In this document: positions 44,533 through 53,692 of the stretch, one piece after another
How the letters are laid out: the number at the start of each line of letters is the position of its first letter
How positions within the stretch are numbered: the first letter of the stretch is position 1
Source of the DNA: Chryseobacterium gallinarum
Lineage (GTDB): Bacteria > Bacteroidota > Bacteroidia > Flavobacteriales > Weeksellaceae
Direction of reading: 5' to 3'
Assembly: GCF_001021975.1 (NCBI RefSeq)
Contig: NZ_CP009928.1
Location: 4,468,001-4,532,000 of the forward strand
Length of the DNA stretch: 64,000 bases
Notes under the pieces: model-generated
The model's input: only the letters and a program-made list of their open reading frames with translations
Told to the model about the DNA's origin: nothing
The model's database searches: none
Program-made: the position numbers and the translations under genes

Positions 44533-45960
44533 TTATACTTTAAGATCAGCTTCCAATCCTATTAAGTCTTTATTCTGGTCCAGAATCGGTTGTACCTCAT
44601 TCTTAATGAATTCGTCCGTCTGAATCGGGGCGAACCCGATAAAGTTTTTCGGATCTAAAACTTCTTTTAATTTTGATTTGTCTAATTTTAAAGAGTTATC
44701 ATTTAAGATTCTTTCAATAAGGTCATTTTCTTTTCCTTCTTCCTTTACTTTCTTGGAAGCTTCCATAGAATGAACTCTGATTACTTCGTGAATTTCCTGA
44801 CGGTCTCCCCCCGCCTTCACTTCTTCCATGATGATGTATTCTGTTGCCATGAAAGGAAGTTCTTCTTCAATATGCTTGTTGATTCTGTTCGGATATACTA
44901 CGATTCCGTTCAGGATATTGTTCCAGATCAATAAGATAGCATCCACCGCTAAGAATGCCTGGGGAATGGTTAATCTCTTGTTCGCAGAGTCATCCAATGT
45001 TCTTTCGAACCATTGGGTAGAAGCTACCATGGCAGAACTTGTTGTAAGAGACATTACATATTTTGCCAATGCACCGATTCTTTCACTTCTCATCGGGTTA
45101 CGCTTGTATGCCATTGCCGATGAACCGATCTGGTTTTTCTCGAATGGTTCTTCAATTTCCTTAAGATTCTGAAGCAAACGTAAATCGTTGGTGAATTTAT
45201 GAGCAGATTGAGCAATATTTCCTAATAAAGCCACTACTTTAGCATCAATTTTTCTATCGTAAGTCTGTCCTGAAACTCCGAATACTTTTTCGAATCCGAA
45301 TCTTTTTGAAAGTTCTTTATCTAAATGTTTTACTTTGGAATAATCTCCGTTAAAAAGCTCCAGGAAACTTGCAGCAGTTCCTGTAGTTCCTTTTACACCT
45401 CTGAAACGAAGGGTTTCAAGGAAGAAATCCAATTCTTCGATGTCAAGAACCATACTCTGTAACCAAAGGGTTGCCCTTTTTCCAACTGTTGTTAACTGAG
45501 CCGGCTGGAAGTGAGTAAATCCTAAAGTCGGAAGGTCTTTGTACTGAATTGCAAAATCTGCTAGGTTTTTCATTACGTTTACCAGCTTTTTCTTCAGGAT
45601 TAAAAGTCCGTCACGGATCTGAATTAAGTCCGTATTATCTCCTACAAAAGCTGAAGTAGCTCCCAAATGGATGATTCCTTTTGCTGAAGGCGCCACATCT
45701 CCATAGGTGTGAACGTGAGCCATTACATCATGACGGAATTTTTTTTCATATTCTGCTGCTTTATCAAAATCGATGTTTTCAGCATTCGCTTTAAGCTCTG
45801 CAATCTGTTCGTCTGTAATTTCCAGGCCTAAATCTTTTTCGATTTCAGCCAAAGCGATCCAAAGCTTTCTCCAGGTACGGAATTTGTTATTATGTGAGAA
45901 GTTAAACAACATTTCTTCACTGGAATAGCGCTCTTCCAATGGATTTTTGTAGGAATTCAT
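44533..45960 (-). CDS. purB: Adenylosuccinate lyase
   Basis: 475 aa. Splits SAICAR and adenylosuccinate, releasing fumarate, in purine synthesis. Fumarase/aspartase superfamily signatures: HVHTYGDVAPSAKGIIHLGA then TSAFVGDNTDLIQIRDGL near 82-115, TLGFTHFQPAQLTTVGKRA near 153 and the flexible signature loop IGSSAMAYKRNPMRSERI near 276 with the catalytic Ser. The clustering with purL across the WG and DUF1016 genes suggests the two pur genes once were adjacent or still share regulation. Confidence 0.97.
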   Translation of the reverse strand: MNSYKNPLEERYSSEEMLFNFSHNNKFRTWRKLWIALAEIEKDLGLEITDEQIAELKANAENIDFDKAAEYEKKFRHDVMAHVHTYGDVAPSAKGIIHLGATSAFVGDNTDLIQIRDGLLILKKKLVNVMKNLADFAIQYKDLPTLGFTHFQPAQLTTVGKRATLWLQSMVLDIEELDFFLETLRFRGVKGTTGTAASFLELFNGDYSKVKHLDKELSKRFGFEKVFGVSGQTYDRKIDAKVVALLGNIAQSAHKFTNDLRLLQNLKEIEEPFEKNQIGSSAMAYKRNPMRSERIGALAKYVMSLTTSSAMVASTQWFERTLDDSANKRLTIPQAFLAVDAILLIWNNILNGIVVYPNRINKHIEEELPFMATEYIIMEEVKAGGDRQEIHEVIRVHSMEASKKVKEEGKENDLIERILNDNSLKLDKSKLKEVLDPKNFIGFAPIQTDEFIKNEVQPILDQNKDLIGLEADLKV

Positions 45961-46168
45961 TCGTTCTTTTACTTTTTAGATGTACAAAAATACGGTTTTT
46001 CGGTGAGAGATGAAAATTCTGTTTTTATGATTTTTATGCTAAAAATTTTCCTGCCCCTGGTCCTATTTTAACGTTATATCTTAATATTATTATACAATCG
46101 GCAATCTTCAAACCCTGCAAATTAAAAGAGCTATACATTAAATCGAGTATGCTGCTATTAATAATAGA

Positions 46169-46200
46169 ATAAAACTGCCTCAGAAATGAAACAGTTTTAT
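46169..46200 (-). terminator. Terminator of the distal Cys-protein gene
   Basis: Minus strand ATAAAACTGTTTCA and TGAGGCAGTTTTAT form a 14-bp stem (two G-T pairs) around TTTC, followed by TCTATTATT. It lies 80 bp after the stop of 46282-46695. Confidence 0.65.
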
Positions 46201-46281
46201 TTTTGTTATGCCGTGGTACACAAAAATCGTTGAATATCCACACATTAGATGTGAGGTAAAAATGGATAATTCAGATGATTT

Positions 46282-46695
46282 TTACTGGTAAATTATAACA
46301 TCATTCTTTTTAATCTGATATCCTTTTTTCTTGTAGGGAATTAAAACATAACTATCTTTAATATAGCTTCCGCTTTTCCAGATTTTATCTTTTCCTTCTT
46401 TTTCAAGAATAATGCTCTTTGCAGCTCCGTCCGGAATAAAAATTTCTGCCCGTTTCATGTCTTTGCTAAAGATAACAGCAGTCATTGTGTGATAGCTTTT
46501 ATCCAAATTCACTTCTTTTAGCTTAATCTTTTGCTCAAAGACTTTCACGCAGTTATTTCTGATTTGTGAATAGGTATAACCTGCAGAGCCTTTACAACCA
46601 TGAACATCCCTGTCTCCTCCTAAAGCCGGAGTATTTTGCTGTGCAAAAGTTAAAAACCCCAGGAACAATGTGCTCAATAAAATTGTTTTTTTCAT
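46282..46695 (-). CDS. Secreted Cys-containing protein, paralogue 1
   Basis: 137 aa with the signal MKKTILLSTLFLGFLTFAQ. The mature part carries GGDRDVHGCKGSAGYTYSQI then RNNCVKVFEQKIKL, so two conserved Cys (probably a disulfide), then YHTMTAVIFSKDMKRAEIFI and a final KKKGYQIKKNDVIIYQ. It is clearly a tandem duplicate of 46814-47203, diverged but with the same motifs. The GGDxDxHGCxGSAGYTxS pattern recurs in small Bacteroidota secreted or lipoproteins of unknown function. No catalytic motif seen. Confidence 0.75.
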   Translation of the reverse strand: MKKTILLSTLFLGFLTFAQQNTPALGGDRDVHGCKGSAGYTYSQIRNNCVKVFEQKIKLKEVNLDKSYHTMTAVIFSKDMKRAEIFIPDGAAKSIILEKEGKDKIWKSGSYIKDSYVLIPYKKKGYQIKKNDVIIYQ

Positions 46696-46764
46696 ATTTA
46701 ATTTATTAATGTTTTCAGTCTGGTAAAGTATATCTAAAATAAGGAAATAATTTATTTCAGACTA

Positions 46765-46792
46765 CAAAAAAAGCCACTCTTTCGAGTGACTT
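46765..46792 (-). terminator. Terminator between the two paralogues
   Basis: Minus strand AAGTCACTC and GAGTGGCTT (one G-T) around GAAA, followed by TTTTTTT. It lies 22 bp after the stop of the 46814 gene, so the paralogues may have separate promoters. Confidence 0.75.
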
Positions 46793-46813
46793 CATTTTTT
46801 TGAAAATTTGATT

Positions 46814-47203
46814 TTATTGATAAATCACGACATTGTCCTTTTTAAGCTGATATCCGCCTTTTTTAAAAGGAACCAGTACATAACCATCTTTTTTCCATGC
46901 CTTTGCTTTCCCTGCTCTGGTAAGAATTACACTTCCACCTTCAGCATCTTTAACGAAAACTTCAGCTTTTTTCATGTCTTTGCTGAAAATAACCGCAGCA
47001 ATATAGTCTCCTTTTGAGGCTACTTCTTTCAATTTGATTTTTTCTTCAAATGTTCTTACACAGTCTTTTTTGATCTGAGAGTACGTATACCCTGCCGAAC
47101 CAATGCATCCGTGCGCATCTTTATCACCACCCAACACAGGTGTTTTTTGTGCAAATACTAAAGTACCAAGGAACATCGCGCTAAGTAAAATTGTTTTTTT
47201 CAT
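46814..47203 (-). CDS. Secreted Cys-containing protein, paralogue 2
   Basis: 129 aa from the ATG 47201-47203 (MKKTILLSAMFLGTLVFAQ); the longer frame adds 15 residues before the signal and is rejected. It has GGDKDAHGCIGSAGYTYSQI then KKDCVRTFEEKIKL, IAAVIFSKDMKKAEVFVKDA and a closing KKGGYQLKKDNVVIYQ. It matches paralogue 1 along its full length, with an 8-9 residue length difference in the middle. Expected in the periplasm or outside the cell. Function unknown. Confidence 0.75.
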   Translation of the reverse strand: MKKTILLSAMFLGTLVFAQKTPVLGGDKDAHGCIGSAGYTYSQIKKDCVRTFEEKIKLKEVASKGDYIAAVIFSKDMKKAEVFVKDAEGGSVILTRAGKAKAWKKDGYVLVPFKKGGYQLKKDNVVIYQ

Positions 47204-47294
47204 GTTGTTTGTATTATTATAGCTACGCAGGTTACTATAAAAAATCATGCCAAAAAAACATAAAACACATTGCTGTGAATATTTTTTTACTTAT

Positions 47295-49622
47295 TTATTT
47301 TGACCAGTTGATTTTTGAATGCTTTACCTCATCTGAATTGGTTCCGATCATAATATCGAATTCACCTGGTTCCCAATCATATTTCAGGTCTCCGTTATAA
47401 AATTTCAGATGTTCAGGGGTTACATCAAACGTTACTTTTCTGGATTCTCCCTTTTTCAAAAATATTTTTTGGAAACCTTTTAATTCTTTCACCGGTCTTG
47501 TAATACTTCCTACCATATCTCTGATATACAATTGTACAACCTCTGCTCCATCATAATCTCCGGTATTGGTTATCGTTACAGATGCCTGGATAGTTTGGTT
47601 TCCTTTCGGATTTGCATTGGAGATGCTGATATCTGAATAATTGAATTTTGTATAGCTCAATCCGTATCCAAAAGAATACAACGGTGTATTACATTCATCC
47701 ATATAGTTGGAACGGAATCTCTGGTATTCGCATTTTTCTACCAGCTTCTGATCCAATGGACGGCCTGTATTCTTAGCATTATAATAAATAGGCACCTGTC
47801 CGAGGCTTCTGGGAAAAGTCATCGGAAGTTTTCCTGATGGATTTACCTTCCCGAATAAAACATCGGCAATTGCACTTCCCGCTTCTGACCCGGCAAACCA
47901 TGCATTCAATATAGCATCAGGAGTATCTTTCACATTGGTAAGGGCTAAAGGGCGACCTGTAAAAAGAACCATGGCAATCGGCTTCCCGGTTTTTTTCAAC
48001 TCATTCAGCAAGTCTACCTGGGATTGAGGAATGGTAATTTCTGTCCTGGAAGAAGACTCACCACTCATTTCTGCAGATTCCCCGATAGCCAGCACAATTA
48101 CATCTGCTTTATTGGCAACTTCCACCGCTTCTTTTAAAAGGGCTTCTTTTGAACGGTTGTCCCTGTCTGTTTTTTTACCGTGGGCGGCATAAATTTCTTC
48201 TAATTTGGCATCATAGTCAATATTAGCTCCTTTTGCAGAAATAAACCTGACTTCTTTTCCATAGTTTTCCTGTAGTCCCTGCATTAAAGAAACTGAAGAG
48301 CCATGTTTGGTAGCAACACTCCATGTTCCTCCCATATTCATGGAATTGTTTACCAATGGGCCAATTACAGCTACTGTTCCTGATTTTTTCAAAGGCAATA
48401 CCTGACGATCATTTTTCAGCAATACCATAGACTGGGCAGCCACATTTCTTGCAACTGTACGGTTTTCCATGTTATAGACTTCTTTTGCCGCCCATCTGGC
48501 ATCTCCATAACGATAAGGATCTTCAAATAATCCCAGATCATATTTGGCTTCAAGAATTCTTCTGGTAGCCGTATCAATTTCAGCCTGGGTCACTTTTCCT
48601 TCGGCTAATGATTTTTTAAGTGTAGTAAGGAAACCTTCGCCTACCATATCCATATCAATTCCTGCTTTTAAAGCTAGCGCCGAAACATGCTGGATGTCGC
48701 CTAATCCGTGGTCTACCATTTCATTGATTCCGGTATAATCGGTTACGACGAAGCCTTTAAAATTCCACATTTTTCTTAATACGTCGGTTTGAAGCCATTT
48801 ATTGGCTGTAGCAGGAACTCCGTCTACTTCATTGAAGGAAGCCATTACGGAAGCTACTCCTGCATCTACCGCTGCTTTATAGGGAGGAAAGTATTCATTG
48901 AACATCCTTACATGGCTCATATCCACGGTATTATAATCTCTTCCCGCTTCTGATGCCCCATATAAGGCAAAGTGTTTCACACAGGCCAGGATCGTATTGT
49001 TTAAGGATAAATCTTTTCCCTGATAGCCATATACCATATTCCTGGCGATTTCACTCCCCAGATACGGATCTTCCCCGGATCCTTCGGAAACCCTTCCCCA
49101 TCTTGGTTCACGGGAAATATCTACCATCGGGGAGAAGGTCCAGTTGATCCCATCAGATGCGGCTTCCCTGGCAGCAACTCTTGCAGACTGCTGCACCAGG
49201 TTCATATCCCAGGAAGCTGCAAGTCCTAATGGAATTGGAAAAGTGGTTTCGTACCCATGGATGACATCCATTCCAAAGATCAAAGGAATTTTCAAACGGC
49301 TTTTTTCTATGGCCACTTTCTGAACCGCTTTGATTTTATCGGCTCCTTTTATATTGAACAATCCTCCAACCAATCCTTGCTCCACTTTTTTTCCGATATC
49401 GGAACTCTGGGCCTGGCCTGTTGTAAAATCTCCGGAAGTCGGCAGATTAAGCTGGCCGATTTTCTCGTCCAATGTCATTTTAGCTAAAAGCTTATCTACA
49501 AAGGCTTTCTTTTTTGCCTGATATTGGGCTGTCTGATAAGATTGTACGGGTTTATCTACCATTTCCTGTGCTGAAAACACCGGGGACAACGCCAAGGTAG
49601 CAAGTACGATTAGTTTTTTCAT
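47295..49622 (-). CDS. bglX: GH3 family beta-glucosidase (BglX-like)
   Basis: 775 aa with the signal MKKLIVLATLALSPVFSA, so probably periplasmic. Releases glucose from the non-reducing end of beta-glucosides. The N-terminal barrel has KMTLDEKIGQLNLPTSGDF, RWGRVSEGSGEDPYLGSEIA near 175, CVKHFALYGASEAGRDYNTV near 213 and nucleophile D295 in GFVVTDYTGINEM. The second domain has GESAEMSGESSSRTEI, giving the acid/base Glu region. A fibronectin III-like C-terminal domain follows. It belongs to the downstream end of the susCD locus and fits the last hydrolysis step there. Confidence 0.95.
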   Translation of the reverse strand: MKKLIVLATLALSPVFSAQEMVDKPVQSYQTAQYQAKKKAFVDKLLAKMTLDEKIGQLNLPTSGDFTTGQAQSSDIGKKVEQGLVGGLFNIKGADKIKAVQKVAIEKSRLKIPLIFGMDVIHGYETTFPIPLGLAASWDMNLVQQSARVAAREAASDGINWTFSPMVDISREPRWGRVSEGSGEDPYLGSEIARNMVYGYQGKDLSLNNTILACVKHFALYGASEAGRDYNTVDMSHVRMFNEYFPPYKAAVDAGVASVMASFNEVDGVPATANKWLQTDVLRKMWNFKGFVVTDYTGINEMVDHGLGDIQHVSALALKAGIDMDMVGEGFLTTLKKSLAEGKVTQAEIDTATRRILEAKYDLGLFEDPYRYGDARWAAKEVYNMENRTVARNVAAQSMVLLKNDRQVLPLKKSGTVAVIGPLVNNSMNMGGTWSVATKHGSSVSLMQGLQENYGKEVRFISAKGANIDYDAKLEEIYAAHGKKTDRDNRSKEALLKEAVEVANKADVIVLAIGESAEMSGESSSRTEITIPQSQVDLLNELKKTGKPIAMVLFTGRPLALTNVKDTPDAILNAWFAGSEAGSAIADVLFGKVNPSGKLPMTFPRSLGQVPIYYNAKNTGRPLDQKLVEKCEYQRFRSNYMDECNTPLYSFGYGLSYTKFNYSDISISNANPKGNQTIQASVTITNTGDYDGAEVVQLYIRDMVGSITRPVKELKGFQKIFLKKGESRKVTFDVTPEHLKFYNGDLKYDWEPGEFDIMIGTNSDEVKHSKINWSK

Positions 49623-49803
49623 AAGTCTAACTTCTTATTGTTCTCTGTTTTTAAGGTGAGAACGTTATTTTTAATTCAATTTATTTCAAACCTCATTATT
49701 GTCTCTAAAAAAGACAATATTCAAAAATATGAAATTTATTCTATACGGTAATATAATCAATTCAAAGCTTTCCGTATAAAAAGCTTATTTTATTGGTAAA
49801 CAT

Positions 49804-50502
49804 TTAATTTTTTCTTTTTGAAAGCATCCACTCATATAATCCAGGATCAGAATAGGCAGAATCCCAAGAGTTATGGTTATCATTCGGGAAAATTATCAGT
49901 TCTGCCGTGGGGTTTACCGGATGCAATTTTTGGTAAAATTTAAAAGCATTTTCCGGCAGCACAATATCATCCATGCCTCCATGAAAAATTTTCATATTCA
50001 AATTTTTGTATTGCTGAATATTGGCGGTCATCACCTGATCAGTCGGAGCACAAACTGAAGCTACTGCTGCAAACATTTCAGGATGCTCCATAGCCAGCTT
50101 CAGAGTTCCCCATCCTCCCATGGAAAGCCCCGTGAGATAAATCCTGGAAGCATCAATTTTATATTTCTTCTGAATTTCCTTGATGAGATGATAAACAGTC
50201 ACCGTATCCCACCAGGTACCGGAAGGACATTGCGGAGCCAGAATAGCCACCGGTTCTTTGATCAGGTTTTTATAGGTAAACGGGCTGTGGGCTTTTACTG
50301 CTTCCAGATTATTTCCCCGCTCTCCGGATCCATGAAGAAAAACAATCAATGGTACATTTCCTTTGGCTTTTTGAGGATAATCCAAAATGTAGGAAATTTT
50401 CTCGGAACGTTTGATTTCTTTATTCAATTCGGCTTTTATTTCCTGTGCATTGAGCTGCAAGGAAAACGGAAGCAATAAAAGGGGAATATGTTTTAATTTC
50501 AT
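49804..50502 (-). CDS. Secreted alpha/beta-hydrolase esterase
   Basis: 232 aa, signal MKLKHIPLLLLPFSLQLNAQ. Alpha/beta-hydrolase fold with HGSGERGNNLEA (oxyanion region), nucleophile S127 in TGLSMGGWGT, an acidic residue at D178/D179 in HGGMDD and His H210 in FPNDNHNSWD. It matches the small 'prolyl oligopeptidase family/PHB depolymerase-like' esterases often found in PULs, where they remove acyl groups or process ester-linked side groups. The substrate is not decidable. It lies between the GH144-like and GH3 genes, 181 bp before the latter. Confidence 0.85.
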   Translation of the reverse strand: MKLKHIPLLLLPFSLQLNAQEIKAELNKEIKRSEKISYILDYPQKAKGNVPLIVFLHGSGERGNNLEAVKAHSPFTYKNLIKEPVAILAPQCPSGTWWDTVTVYHLIKEIQKKYKIDASRIYLTGLSMGGWGTLKLAMEHPEMFAAVASVCAPTDQVMTANIQQYKNLNMKIFHGGMDDIVLPENAFKFYQKLHPVNPTAELIIFPNDNHNSWDSAYSDPGLYEWMLSKRKN

Positions 50503-50519
50503 AATGCTATCAGGTTTTT

Positions 50520-50529
50520 GGCTAAAGCC
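50520..50529. repeat. GGCTAAAGCC palindrome
   Basis: Exact copy of the 10-nt core seen at 4405-4414, located just upstream of the esterase start on the minus strand. Confidence 0.4.
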
Positions 50530-50625
50530 TTTGGATTTGGTTTTTATTTATTTTCAATGGATTTCCTTTTAAGCTCAGCATAATATTCTATTTCTTCTGA
50601 ATCCACGTGATTTATAGTTATTTTT

Positions 50626-50706
50626 TCTCTCGTTGATTATGCAGATCGAGCAGATTATTGTGTGTGACTCCGATTCAAAATCTGCATTATCGGTTAAATC
50701 AGCGAG
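50626..50706. repeat. Imperfect inverted repeat of GCAGATT type
   Basis: The left arm TCTCTCGTTGATTATGCAGA then TCGAGCAGATTATT and the right arm AAAATCTGCATTATCGGTTA then AATCAGCGAG are imperfect inverted copies. It is related to 37967-38000. No ORF; it lies in the 256-bp gap between esterase and GH144-like genes. Confidence 0.5.
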
Positions 50707-50758
50707 TTATATTTTTTATCATTGTTTGGAATAGTCTTTACGAACCTCTTCCAATCAA

Positions 50759-52147
50759 TTATTTTATTCCATATTTAGTAGATTGAAAGCTCAGTTTTTT
50801 CAATCCTTGTTGGATTTCGGGAGCATTCATAAACAACTTCCATAAAAAGCCAGTTCTATAATTTTCAATCATGGGAGCTATTGTTCCTTGATCAATGGCC
50901 AGATATCTTGGTGTGAACCAATTGTTATAATGAATGGAAGTCGCATCATAAGGTCCTGCACTTCCTATAAACTCAGGCTTCTGTGTATAGATAAATCTTA
51001 AAAAAGCCATTGATTCCTCCGGAGTATACGGAAAACTGCTCAACGCAGCCGTAGGAGTGATTACACCGTTATCATTGCCCGGCATATGAGCCGTGTAGCC
51101 TGTACTTCCGTCTTCATTTCTTGTATATCCTGCTGTCAGTCCCCAATAGTTCGGGCCATAGCCTTTCCATTGTTTTGGATTTTCAACGCAGTATTTATAA
51201 TCAATAAGGGTCTGATTCTTATTAATATCAAAATAGTTTTTCACAAGTTTATCGGATAATCCTGTAGGATCAAGCCCGATATATGAATACTGAGCCCAGA
51301 AAAGCGGACCTCCATATTCTTCAGCATAGTTATGCTTTACATAAAGGGGTAATCCGTATTTTGTTTTATCGGTAAGATAAGTTCCGTTTCTTGTCCAACC
51401 TTTGTAATACGTTTCGGCATCTATGGAATAGGTAGGTGAAGATGCTGCTAAAATATAGGTAATAAGACACTCATTGTATCCTTCAAGAGGAAAATTCATT
51501 TCCCACTGATAATCCGGAGACCAGTGCCAATACAATACTTTTTCGCCTCCTTTCGTATACCAGTTCCATTGAATTCCTTTCCACAGCTCATCACATTTTG
51601 CTGCCAGGGCTTTTTCTTCGGCATTTCCGTTTTTAAAATATTCGCGGACCATCAGTATTCCTGAGGTAAGGAATGCTGTTTCTACCAGATCTCCTCCATT
51701 ATCCTTTTTTCCAAAAGGAACGGTTTTCCCTGTTTCTCCATTGATCCAGTGAGACCAGGCTCCTTTATGCCTGTCGGCTTTCGCCAGGAAATCCATAATA
51801 TGGGTAAGTCTTTTTACCGCTTCCCCACGCGGTACAAATCCTCTTTCTACTCCGACCAGAATTGTTGCCAATCCGAATCCTGAACCTCCGGTAGTAATCA
51901 CATGTTTATCCTTATCGGGATAAATATTATCTTCGTGATAACGTTCCCTTCCCAACAATGAATGCGGCTCTGCATAATCCCAAAAATATTTTAAGGCATC
52001 TTTTTGCACTTTATCCATCAGCTGCTCATCTGTGATATCACTTTTTACTGCTGTTTTTTGTCCGGTTCCCTGTGCCGCCGCCTGGGGATTTTTACAAGAT
52101 ATTGCTAATAAAGAAATTAAAGCTATTGACAGTAGGGTCTTTTTCAT
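50759..52147 (-). CDS. GH144-like (glucoamylase family, PF10091) lipoprotein
   Basis: 462 aa with a lipoprotein signal (MKKTLLSIALISLLAISC, lipidation Cys 18). An (alpha/alpha)6-barrel of the glycoamylase-like family: DALKYFWDYAEPHSLLGRER near 50, DNGGDLVETAFLTSGILMVR near 148, WEMNFPLEGYNECLITYILA near 215, SYIGLDPTGLSD near 290, WGLTAGYTRNEDGSTGYTA near 337 and ITPTAALSSFPYTPEESMAF near 366. Characterised members of this family (GH144, from Chitinophaga) are endo-beta-1,2-glucanases. A surface-attached endo-glucanase right after susCD fits that role; the exact linkage is an inference. Confidence 0.85.
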   Translation of the reverse strand: MKKTLLSIALISLLAISCKNPQAAAQGTGQKTAVKSDITDEQLMDKVQKDALKYFWDYAEPHSLLGRERYHEDNIYPDKDKHVITTGGSGFGLATILVGVERGFVPRGEAVKRLTHIMDFLAKADRHKGAWSHWINGETGKTVPFGKKDNGGDLVETAFLTSGILMVREYFKNGNAEEKALAAKCDELWKGIQWNWYTKGGEKVLYWHWSPDYQWEMNFPLEGYNECLITYILAASSPTYSIDAETYYKGWTRNGTYLTDKTKYGLPLYVKHNYAEEYGGPLFWAQYSYIGLDPTGLSDKLVKNYFDINKNQTLIDYKYCVENPKQWKGYGPNYWGLTAGYTRNEDGSTGYTAHMPGNDNGVITPTAALSSFPYTPEESMAFLRFIYTQKPEFIGSAGPYDATSIHYNNWFTPRYLAIDQGTIAPMIENYRTGFLWKLFMNAPEIQQGLKKLSFQSTKYGIK

Positions 52148-52181
52148 AATTCAAACTATTTTACAATTGATTTCTAAAAGA

Positions 52182-52205
52182 AGAGGAGAACTTACATTCT
52201 CCTCT
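52182..52205 (-). promoter_or_regulatory. Intercistronic hairpin between susD-like and GH144-like genes
   Basis: AGAGGAGAA / TTCTCCTCT, a 9-bp perfect stem with a 6-nt loop, 17 bp after the susD-like stop and followed on the minus strand by TCTTTTAG. It could reduce read-through or protect the 3' end of the susCD message. Confidence 0.55.
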
Positions 52206-52222
52206 AAGCTTATCTTTTCATT

Positions 52223-53689
52223 TTAATATCCGGGGTTTTGTGCAGAAAGTCCTCCGGCCTCCGTGATAAAGTCCTGAGGAAGCGGGAATAATTCATGTTT
52301 CCCAACAATGAACTTTTTACCACCATCTGCTGCCATAGCAGCTTCTGCCTGCCCTGTTCTTACTAAATCGAACCATCTATCGTGCTCGAATGCTAATTCC
52401 AGTCTTCTTTGCTTCCAAATATCCGCTCTCACTTCAGCTTGAGAGACAGCCGGAGTATCTCCGATATTCGCTCTGTTTCTTACCTGGTTCAGGAAAGGAA
52501 TTGCTGCAGAGGTCTGACCCAGCTCATTCATTGCTTCAGCTTTGATTAATAAAACTTCAGCATATCTTAGATAACGGATGTTTACATCTGTTGAAGCCTG
52601 GTCTCTATAGTTAGATGAATAGGCTTTATAGTTATAGAATTTATTTTCCGTATTTGGCCCTACATAATATCCATCATATAGCGTCATATCTCTGTGGATA
52701 ATGGTAGCATCTCTTCTTGTATCTGTTGCGGAATAAGCATCGTATAGTCCTTGAGTAGGTGTAGCAAATCCCCATCCCCATCCAGTAGTACCTCTGGCAC
52801 CCTGTACTTGGCTATATTGCTGGATAGCTCTGCCGGCTGTTCCTCCGGTACCATTAATTTCAAAAATAGATTCAGCATTGTTTTCCCCGGAGACTTTATA
52901 AATATCCTGGAAGACAGGCGTTAGTGAATAACCAGTCACCAAATTGGCTTCATCCACAGCTAGCTGCCATTTTTTCTGATATAAATACACTTTGGCCAAT
53001 AAAGCATGAGCTGCTCCCACAGATGCTCTTCCCACATCACTACCACCATAAGCTGACTTATTGGGAAGGACTGCTATAGCATCTTTAAGGTCTTGCTCGA
53101 TGAATGCATAAATTTCTTCTTTGCTTTTTCTGGTAAGCGTCATCTGTTTATCTGCTTCAACTCCTGTTACAGGAACATGGTCTACTAACGGAACGCCTCC
53201 AAAAGATCTCACCAACGTGAAGTACATAAATGCTCTTAAAAATTTAGCTTCTCCGGTTAATCTCTGCCGTAATTGTGCATCTGCCTTATCCAGTAGGGGC
53301 AGATATTTTAAAGCTTGATTACATCTGTTAATCCCCTGATAATTAGAAGCAAATAATTCTTTAAATGATGGGGTGGCCGGATTAAAATTCAGAGCATCCA
53401 AGATGTCTTTATCAGAACCGGAATCACTTGGACTGGAACCTTTATCAGCATCGTCTGAAACTATAGATGTCACCCCAATCCACGCAAAAGTACTCATGTT
53501 CCAATCTAAAAATTTAGCATAAATAGCTGTCACTAAACTATTGGCTCCTTCATTATTATTATATATTTCACCTAAAGCAGATTCAGGGATTTTCTCTGTA
53601 GGTGATACATCAATAAAGTCATTACTGCAGCTCTGGTTAACAGCTCCTAAAATTAAAAATGCGGCTGCTATGATATATTTCTTATTCAT
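52223..53689 (-). CDS. SusD/RagB family surface glycan-binding lipoprotein
   Basis: 488 aa with a lipoprotein signal (MNKKYIIAAAFLILGAVNQS then Cys 21). The family start DFIDVSPTEKIPESALGEIY, the central TPR-like helices (RCNQALKYLPLLDKADAQLR, LTGEAKFLRAFMYFTLVRSF) and the end (LRYAEVLLIKAEAMNELGQT, KQRRLELAFEHDRWFDLVRT) are classic. It binds a glycan at the cell surface and caps the SusC channel. It lies 3 bp after the susC-like stop, so the pair is co-transcribed. Confidence 0.96.
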   Translation of the reverse strand: MNKKYIIAAAFLILGAVNQSCSNDFIDVSPTEKIPESALGEIYNNNEGANSLVTAIYAKFLDWNMSTFAWIGVTSIVSDDADKGSSPSDSGSDKDILDALNFNPATPSFKELFASNYQGINRCNQALKYLPLLDKADAQLRQRLTGEAKFLRAFMYFTLVRSFGGVPLVDHVPVTGVEADKQMTLTRKSKEEIYAFIEQDLKDAIAVLPNKSAYGGSDVGRASVGAAHALLAKVYLYQKKWQLAVDEANLVTGYSLTPVFQDIYKVSGENNAESIFEINGTGGTAGRAIQQYSQVQGARGTTGWGWGFATPTQGLYDAYSATDTRRDATIIHRDMTLYDGYYVGPNTENKFYNYKAYSSNYRDQASTDVNIRYLRYAEVLLIKAEAMNELGQTSAAIPFLNQVRNRANIGDTPAVSQAEVRADIWKQRRLELAFEHDRWFDLVRTGQAEAAMAADGGKKFIVGKHELFPLPQDFITEAGGLSAQNPGY

Positions 53690-53692
53690 TTT

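Noticed and set aside
46034..46243. 69-codon minus-strand ORF downstream of the Cys-protein pair
   Set aside because: It runs through the terminator hairpin at 46169-46200 and has no family features.
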